DNA from: Camillea tinctor | Taxonomy: Eukaryota > Ascomycota > Sordariomycetes > Xylariales > Xylariaceae | Assembly (NCBI GenBank): GCA_022578605.1 | Contig: MU394058.1 | Coordinates: 372,001-436,000, forward strand | Direction of reading: 5' to 3' | DNA: 64,000 nucleotides | Shown: one piece after another, positions 58,210 through 64,000 of the stretch | Position numbering within the stretch: the stretch's first letter is position 1 | How the letters are laid out: each line of letters opens with the position of its first letter | Program-made: the position numbers and the translations under genes | Notes under the pieces: model-generated | What the model was told of the DNA's origin: nothing | What the model saw: the letters and a program-made list of their open reading frames with translations, nothing else | Database searches by the model: none

Positions 58210-59285
58210 ATGGCTTCAACCCGCCCCTTTTTAGACAAAGTCTACCTTGTGTACTTCCTCATCCACATACCCATTCTCTTCTGTAGGTCAAAGCAATAGC
58301 CGTTTTCATATTTCTTTTTTTCGTGTATTACATATATATATACAATTCGCCCGTCATCAGTGCATATGCAAGAAGAGAGAGAGAGAGGGGGGGGAGAGAA
58401 ATGGAGAAACTGTGGTGTGAGGTGACGAAGCATGTGAAAAAGCCCACCCAGCTCAGTTAGCCTCACCTTCATAAGGCTGCCCAGCTCGTCTAAGCTCGGA
58501 TGTAATATAGTCCTTTTGTGGATATATGTATTGCACGTCATAAGACCATCCATCCATCATCTCTCTCTCTCTCTCTATCAACCCGCGCCGAAATTCCATA
58601 TCCCATCCCCCTCCCCTTCCCTCTCCCATCAGCTAACCACGACCCCTCCAGTCGTCGACCTGGTGCCGCTCTACCCGGCCTCCCTCTGGGAGCCCGCCGC
58701 CGCGCCACTGCACTTCCTCTCGGACCTGCGTTCGTACTACTTCCGCACGTACAACGACCTATTCTTCGCGCCGGCGCCAGCTCCGGTCCCGAGCTTCTTC
58801 GCGCTGTACGCGTGTCTGGAGCTGGTGTTGCACCTGCCCGTGTCGGTGTGGGCCGTGCGTGCTCTCGGGCGGGCAGGAGGACTCAAGGGCTCGGCCGAGC
58901 TCGTCCTCCTCGTGTACGGCGTCGAGACGGCGCTCACCACCGCGACGTGCATGTGGGAGGCGTACCTGTGGGATCCCGCGGTGGTGACGGCGCAGCAGAA
59001 GGGCATGCTGCTCGGGCCGCTGTACGGGTCGTATCTCGCGCTTGGTAAGTATTTTTTCTTCTTCATAACCTCCTCTCATACCCTACCCCCCTATTTCATC
59101 CCCCCCCTCCCCCCTTTTCTTGCCCTCTTCTTCCTCCGCAAGCCGACTTCGATATATATAAGATCACTAACAAGAACGCGCCTGCGCCCCAAACAGCCCT
59201 TATATTGACCGTCGATATGTACGCGCGGCTCTTGAAGCGCGTCGGTGGTGATGACAGCAGCAAGACGGCGAAGAAGACACAGTGA
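58210..59285 (+). CDS. EXPERA-domain protein (TMEM97/EBP-like)
   Basis: Three exons (58210..58282, 58652..59044 and 59197..59285) give 184 aa. The protein begins MASTRPFLDKVYLVYFLIHI, a first hydrophobic span, joined across a long 369-nt intron to VDLVPLYPASLWEPAAAPLH. It continues with SFFALYACLELVLHLPVSVW, ELVLLVYGVETALTTATCMW and LLGPLYGSYLAL joined to ALILTVDMYARLLKR. Four spans, with acidic residues inside them (Glu in ACLELVLH and YGVETALT), fit the EXPERA domain shared by sterol isomerase EBP, TM6SF and TMEM97. These are ER proteins that bind sterols or related ligands. The Lys-rich tail (KTAKKTQ) could serve ER retention. The donor at 58283 was set one codon before a near-match because only it keeps phase. 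Substrate unknown. Confidence 0.88.
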
Positions 59286-59937
59286 ATCTGGTGAATACCT
59301 AGGTATTAATCAATTGCTAGTAGTAAATCAAAGCATACTATTGTATTTAGCATTATCACATAGATCAAAAAGCAACGCGTTGGTGTGTATTTGGGAGGAG
59401 GGGGTGGAAGCAATAATCTTCGGGGCAAGAGACAAGCATAGTAAAAAAGGACAAAAAACGTCCCGTGGTATCATCCTTATAATATTAGGAGAAAAAAACT
59501 TTGAAAATTTCAAAACAGTTCGGGAGGGAGAATAACCCGTGCTCTATAGATGGGTCTCCTTTTGATTTTCCCTTTGGTATTGCCTCCCACCTTTAATCCG
59601 CCGTCCTTCCTCTCCTGAATAATTCAGACGAAAGTTTTCCGTCCCAACCTCTTTCCTCAAAAATGAGAGAAGACAAAAAAAAAAAGGAACAAACATGACA
59701 AGGAAAACTGCAAGACCCGGGAAAATATAGCAACAAAACCTTCCTGCTAGATAGCTCGTCAAAAAAACTCCCAGGTGGTAGTACAGCCAAAGTTTACATG
59801 CCTTTCCTTTCCTTGGGTCCAACACAATCCCTCTCTCGCCAGCTGCTTGCAATTGGGAGAGAGAGAAACAAAAGTATTTACAAGAATCCAGTCCCCGCAT
59901 CCACTGAAGTATAGGAGAGGAACCTTTGGGGGGGAGA
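59286..59937. other. Convergent 3' spacer
   Basis: A 650-bp spacer between the EXPERA gene (+) and the type I membrane protein (-). It is A/T-rich with several A runs (for example 59674-59685). No gene was seen. Confidence 0.55.
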
Positions 59938-60969
59938 TTAATCGATTCTCTTGGAGTAACCCCATCCATTGCCCACGCCGTTGAGCCCGTAACCCAGGGG
60001 CGTAGCACCGCCTAATCCCCGCCCCCTGAGCCGCTTAGGCAGGAGGATGCCGAAGAAGTAGACGCCGGACACCAGGACGCCGGCGATGAAGGACACGAGG
60101 CCGTAGAATATGGTGCTGGCGTAGATGTGGCCGCCCATGCCCTGCCACTCGACCTTGCCTTCGGTCTTGGGCAGGGCGGGGGTGGGGAACCAGCGCACGC
60201 TGAAGCTCAGGGGCAGAGGATCGCCGATAACGAGTCTGCGGGTGTAGCTCCCGTCCATGTGGCTCAGGGGGCTCGTGCTGTAGGCGGCGCCGCTGTCGAG
60301 CACGCCGCTGTCGTGGGGGTGGATGTGGTGCTTCGGGGTGCTGTGCAGGAGCACGTTGAGGTGGGTGCTGATGTGCAGGTGGCTCTTCTGCAGGGTGCCG
60401 GCCAGGGCGAAGACTAAGGGGATGTACTCGCGCTCGTAGGGCTTCTGGCCGACGGTCTCGACGTGGGCGGGAGGGCGCGCGGGCAGGCGACACGATAGGG
60501 GGGCGTCGCTGTGGATGTAGAACTCGAGCAGGTGGAAGAAGGGGTCGTCGATCATGGGGATGGTGCAGTTCACCTCGGTCTCAACGCCATAGTGGAACTC
60601 GAGGGGCTTGCCGGTCTCGTTGCATATTGGGAAGGGGGCCCACTGGATTTCGTCCTTTGCGTCCTCGATATGCTCACCCGTCTCGCTGTTGGGGGTTTTA
60701 AGAGTATCAGTAGTCGGTCCTCCCTCCTCCTCCTTTTCCTTTGCCTATTCCTTCTCAGAAGAAAGAAAAGGGAAGAAAAGAAACAAGGCCAGATAGGTTA
60801 CTCACAAGCTTCTATTCATGCACTCGACACCAATAGCAGCGCCATAATGATAGGAGGGAAGAATACCCTCTTCGAGACTCGTAGCAGTGGTAGTTGCGGC
60901 GGTAGCGAGGGGAGCACGGGAGGCGAGGAACAAAGAGGCGCCCAGGGCTAGGCGAGCTATTGAAGGCAT
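59938..60969 (-). CDS. Conserved fungal type I membrane protein, unknown function
   Basis: Two exons (60806..60969 and 59938..60685) give 303 aa; the 120-nt intron has GTGAGT and AACAG ends. Residues 1-25 form a signal peptide (LALGASLFLASRAPLATA). The lumenal region has YHYGAAIGVECMNRSF, ETGEHIEDAKDEIQWAPFPI, CNETGKPLEFHYGVETEVNC and FHLLEFYIHSDAPLSCRLPA, with four regularly spaced cysteines probably paired as disulfides and two or more N-glycosylation sites. Near the C-terminus is one membrane span (STIFYGLVSFIAGVLVSGVY), followed by RRLRG-like and Gly/Tyr-rich tail residues ending GYSKRID. From memory this is a fungal conserved protein without an assigned function. An upstream near-cognate GTG would extend it through a repeat of Asn-Val, but the ATG at 60969 gives the clean signal peptide. 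Confidence 0.8.
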
Positions 60970-60978
60970 ATTTAATGC

Positions 60979-61002
60979 ATTCACATTCACATTCACATTC
61001 AC
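60979..61002. repeat. (ATTCAC)4 hexanucleotide repeat
   Basis: Four perfect copies directly upstream of a minus-strand start codon, so they sit in its 5' leader (reading GTGAAT on that strand). Confidence 0.9.
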
Positions 61003-61209
61003 CTTAGACGAATGCCGCGCTTTTCAATGCAATGGCCAACCCACGGGAACATGTCGTCGGGAAGCCGAAAAGGGGAGAAGGAAAAGAGAAAGAAAAAAGA
61101 AAAAAAAAGGGTAAAGAAAAGACAATGTAGTTTTGTCTCTTTAATAAAGGCTGAAAGACTGTTAACAGCCTGGCCCTTTTTGGGGGGATTGGTTTTGGTA
61201 TAAAATACC

Positions 61210-61257
61210 TGGTTCTGGTTCTGGTTTTGGTCTTGGTCTTGGTCTTGGTCTTGGTCT
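61210..61257. repeat. (TTCTGG/TCTTGG)n hexanucleotide repeat
   Basis: About eight hexamer units that change from TTCTGG to TCTTGG along the array, in the divergent spacer. Confidence 0.85.
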
Positions 61258-61308
61258 CAAGTTCTTGGTTTCGATCCGAATAAATTGATAGAATATATTA
61301 CCTAAGTC

Positions 61309-61324
61309 AAGTACCTAGGTACTT
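61309..61324. repeat. 16-nt palindrome AAGTACCTAGGTACTT
   Basis: A perfect palindrome centred on CCTAGG. It is the best-formed copy of the TAGGTA/TACCTA element repeated across this window. Confidence 0.8.
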
Positions 61325-61716
61325 AACTGTAGGTACCCGACTGTAGGTACCTGCTTAATAAGTTTAGTGGGGAACCTCGGGAGGTTGTTCAATCAGGGGA
61401 CTAGTGTACCATGGATGTAAGTTACAAGATATCTCTACTTCTTTTTATTTTCTTCTTTTACCCTAATGCACTTATATAACCCGTCTTATTCTTATATTCA
61501 AATTCAAATTCAAATCCCTTCTTAGCATAAACTCTCCTCCTTTTTCTATCACCAGCCAACATCACGACCCCCTTTTTTTTAATTTGTATTTTTATTTTCA
61601 ATTTTCTTTTATATTTTTTTTTAAACGTCCACATAGGAAATTCAAAAACATACCTAGGTACTTACAAATAAACCTACCTATGATATAAAACTGGAAACAA
61701 AAATAAATTACATAGC

Positions 61717-63333
61717 ATGAGAGCTAGCTGGGGATTGCAACTACAGCCTAACCAATGCTGTCGTATGTTTAAGTCAGTTCGATATGATCTTGATCTGTCT
61801 CCCCACCTTCACCACTATAAACACCATCAGCAGCAACAGCAAAAACAACAACAATATCAACATGACATCACCAACACTACCGCATCGAGGTCATATTCTA
61901 CCCAGCCCGTCCACCGCCGGCCTAGTTGGGGTACTAATACTCACCCTACCCGTACTCTTCGCTTCTTTTCCTCTTCCTCTTCCTCATCCAAGAAAAGAAA
62001 GCCGGCTGATATAAACACCTTTTGGATGGTATGTCTCCCGTATGGTGCATAGATATATGGTACCTGTGCTTTTATCTTACCACCCATCACCACTAACTAG
62101 CCCCCGTAGGAACGAATGGCCGGCACCGAGGCCGTTGACTCCAAGCCCAAGTTGTTTATGCCTGAGTATGCTGGTAGGGAGATTGCTAAGATTGCTGCTG
62201 ATTCCCTGTTGCCGTGTGAGGCTGCTGTATCCATGGAGTCGGGCCACCGCCAGCTTGGTTCCTATTCCTGGCTCGGTTCGAACTCGGACTACACTAAGCG
62301 CATGATTTACGTGCCTGGTATATAACAACCCGGCTTATCCTCCCTAGCTATGTCGGTACAGATGCTGATTGTCATAGGCGCACCACCAATCTATATACCA
62401 AAGGAGAAGCACGAGCGTATCGTGCTGCGGCGGTTTAGTGCGGGTCATCGTAAAGGTTTCCAGTTTGTTGAGGGCTTGAAATCACTGGTACCATCCTTTC
62501 AGGCAATCGAGCGCTTGAATCCTAACTACACCTTCAACCATATTGACATCATAATATTTTCGGCTGCCATGACAGATTTCTTCACCTTTTGTCAAGGTGA
62601 AATACACCAGAAAAGGGTGGCGCTAGATGTTTCACTGATCAAAGATACTTTAGCCATCAGCAGAACCCCGGCAAGGTGGGATTTATGGTTCGAGGAGGCC
62701 CGTCGCGGCACTTTTGGTCTTGCGTTCCAGCGCGGCTTGACAAAGTGGCCTAAAGGGTTAGAGAATAGCAGCAGCCACGTAAGGATTCTCGAATACAAAT
62801 TTGGTGACTTGAATCTTGCCGTTATTTGTGGTGTCGATGCCAGCATCCGCTGGCCGGAGGAGGGCTCGAGAACTGTAATATATAACCGTAGTAATGAGCT
62901 CGATGTCAGTGGTTCTGCCCAGGTAGTTCCTTGCGGCTTCACCTGCCGGGAGCCGGCCGTCGAGTTGAAGTTATTCCGGCCAGGGCCCGACTTCTCCAAC
63001 TTCATTCTGCGGCAAACATGGATGACCCGCACGGCATACGCAGCCCTAGGCCGTTTGCAAGAACAACACAAAATCACTAGCACGGTCGAGCTCGAAGACG
63101 TAATGATCTATAAGTTAGACCAATGGCAGCTTGATTGGGAGAGAGATAACCAGGTGGTTTTACGAAAAATGGCCCGTCTTTTCTCCCGCCTACGTGAACT
63201 CGTTAGAAATACGGGCCGACAACGCGCCTATATAACCAGACAGGCAAGGGCCCAAAATACCCCCCTGCAGGTTCACCACAGTGCCTGTGACATCCCATTG
63301 GAGGAGGCGCATATCAAGAAGTTCTGGAAGTAG
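61717..63333 (+). CDS. Fungal protein of the 'geranylgeranyl pyrophosphate synthetase'-annotated family
   Basis: Three exons (61717..62028, 62110..62317 and 62378..63333) give 491 aa. The first 100 residues are low complexity (His/Gln-rich, then Ser/Lys), with a later Met as alternative start. The conserved part includes GHRQLGSYSWLGSNSDYTKR, MIYVPG joined to APPIYIPKE, HIDIIIFSAAMTDFFTFCQG, GTFGLAFQRGLTKWPKGLEN, VRILEYKFGDLNLAVICGVD and DVMIYKLDQWQLDWERD. From memory this 'SYxW...VPGxPP...VDIFG...YxFGGLxxLVRFExDA' layout belongs to a large fungal family often labelled geranylgeranyl pyrophosphate synthetase. No Asp-rich (DDxxD) prenyltransferase motif is visible here, so I doubt that label. 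True function unknown. Both introns are supported by branch sites and phase. Confidence 0.78.
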
Positions 63334-64000
63334 TTGGGCTGAAACTGAGCACGCCGTGGCCCCTTTCTTTCGGCGTTCTGGGGGCTCGGCTTCTCTGGTC
63401 GGGTACCTGATTATGCAACAAGTACGGCTTGGACAACTGAAATACCACAACCTACATAATGGGGCTTTTCCATCAGAACCCCCCAGCACCGTGTACATAC
63501 CTCTCAACCTATATATTTATGTATTTATATTTATATATACCCACTCAGCATCAGAGAAAATAAAAGGAAACGGAGAAGGAAACTCTGATCAGTCAAAAGG
63601 AAACAGACAGTATGTAAATATAAACCACGGAGAAAGGGGGAAGAGGGGAAACAGAGGCAGGAGTACTTAAAAGGAACTTGAGGTACGTACATAGGCTGAG
63701 CCCCCCCCTTTTTCATACTCTTCAGGGTGTCCGTACAGCATATTCCCTAACACACCATCATCACCAGTGGGAGGGTGGTGCGGGAGCGGAGCGAAAAATA
63801 GAGAGAGAGAGAGAGGGAGAGAGAAATAAAAGCTTGTATATTTAAACTTCAACATCAACCATAAGCTCCACCAGTTGAGCGCTTTTCCGCTTCTCGTTTA
63901 CTGGGAGCTAAAACGGTGGCGTCGAAAAAAAAAGAAAAAAAAAACTTAAACAAATATAGCTCTCATCAGCACGTTAATTTCATGTAAGTTCCTATTTGTG
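63334..64000. other. Right-edge spacer
   Basis: No gene recognised. It holds a GA microsatellite (63800-63824), AT-rich runs (63505-63540) and an A-rich stretch (63924-63943). Confidence 0.55.
63800..63824. repeat. (GA)n microsatellite
   Basis: A run of about twelve GA dinucleotides with one interruption. Confidence 0.85.

Larger units (their letters stand above)
60970..61716. other. Divergent spacer with hexanucleotide repeats
   Basis: This spacer lies between divergent genes at 60969 (-) and 61717 (+). It contains an ATTCAC repeat (60979-61002), a TCTTGG-type repeat (61210-61257) and a 16-nt palindrome AAGTACCTAGGTACTT (61309-61324). No gene was seen. Confidence 0.55.

Overview
The window is nuclear DNA of a filamentous ascomycete, most likely a Sordariomycete. 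The evidence is short spliceosomal introns (about 45-160 nt) with GT..AG ends and CTAAC/CTGAC branch sites, GC-rich coding DNA in AT-richer spacers full of microsatellites, and a gene set typical of such fungi: CFEM-GPI protein, GH92 mannosidase, NIPA-type transporter and a lipase-ankyrin NLR. No bacterial, viral, tRNA, rRNA or CRISPR feature was found. Intron positions were worked out by hand from splice signals, reading phase and remembered family motifs, so they are predictions.

Region 1 (0-10 kb) is mostly housekeeping: Mediator subunit MED4 (-), complex III subunit QCR10 (+, five exons), mitochondrial dihydroorotate dehydrogenase (-), ALG10/DIE2 glucosyltransferase (+, five exons) and a small Ser/His-rich conserved protein (-). 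DHODH passes electrons to ubiquinone, and complex III, which contains QCR10, reoxidises ubiquinol. The two genes are convergent neighbours.

Region 2 (10-33 kb) is gene-poor and accessory in character. It holds a DUF4804-like protein (-), a small secreted double-psi-beta-barrel protein (+), a secreted GH92 alpha-mannosidase (-) and a large seven-exon NLR-like receptor (-). The NLR has an N-terminal alpha/beta-hydrolase, a STAND-like centre whose P-loop is degenerate, and a long ankyrin array. Two weak candidates follow: a 3' gene fragment near 27.7 kb and a possible three-exon orphan gene near 29.3-29.9 kb.

Region 3 (33-49 kb) has a NIPA-type Mg2+ transporter, a type II membrane protein with a glycosyltransferase-like DDD motif, a CFEM GPI-anchored protein and a CHIP-type TPR/U-box ubiquitin ligase. 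Long spacers rich in simple repeats separate them.

Region 4 (49-64 kb) has a class V PLP enzyme (isopenicillin-N-epimerase/Egt2-like) with a predicted GC-AG intron, two uncharacterised membrane proteins, an EXPERA-domain (TMEM97/EBP-like) protein, a conserved type I membrane protein, and a member of a fungal family often annotated as 'geranylgeranyl pyrophosphate synthetase'. Genes are transcribed singly. There are no operons.
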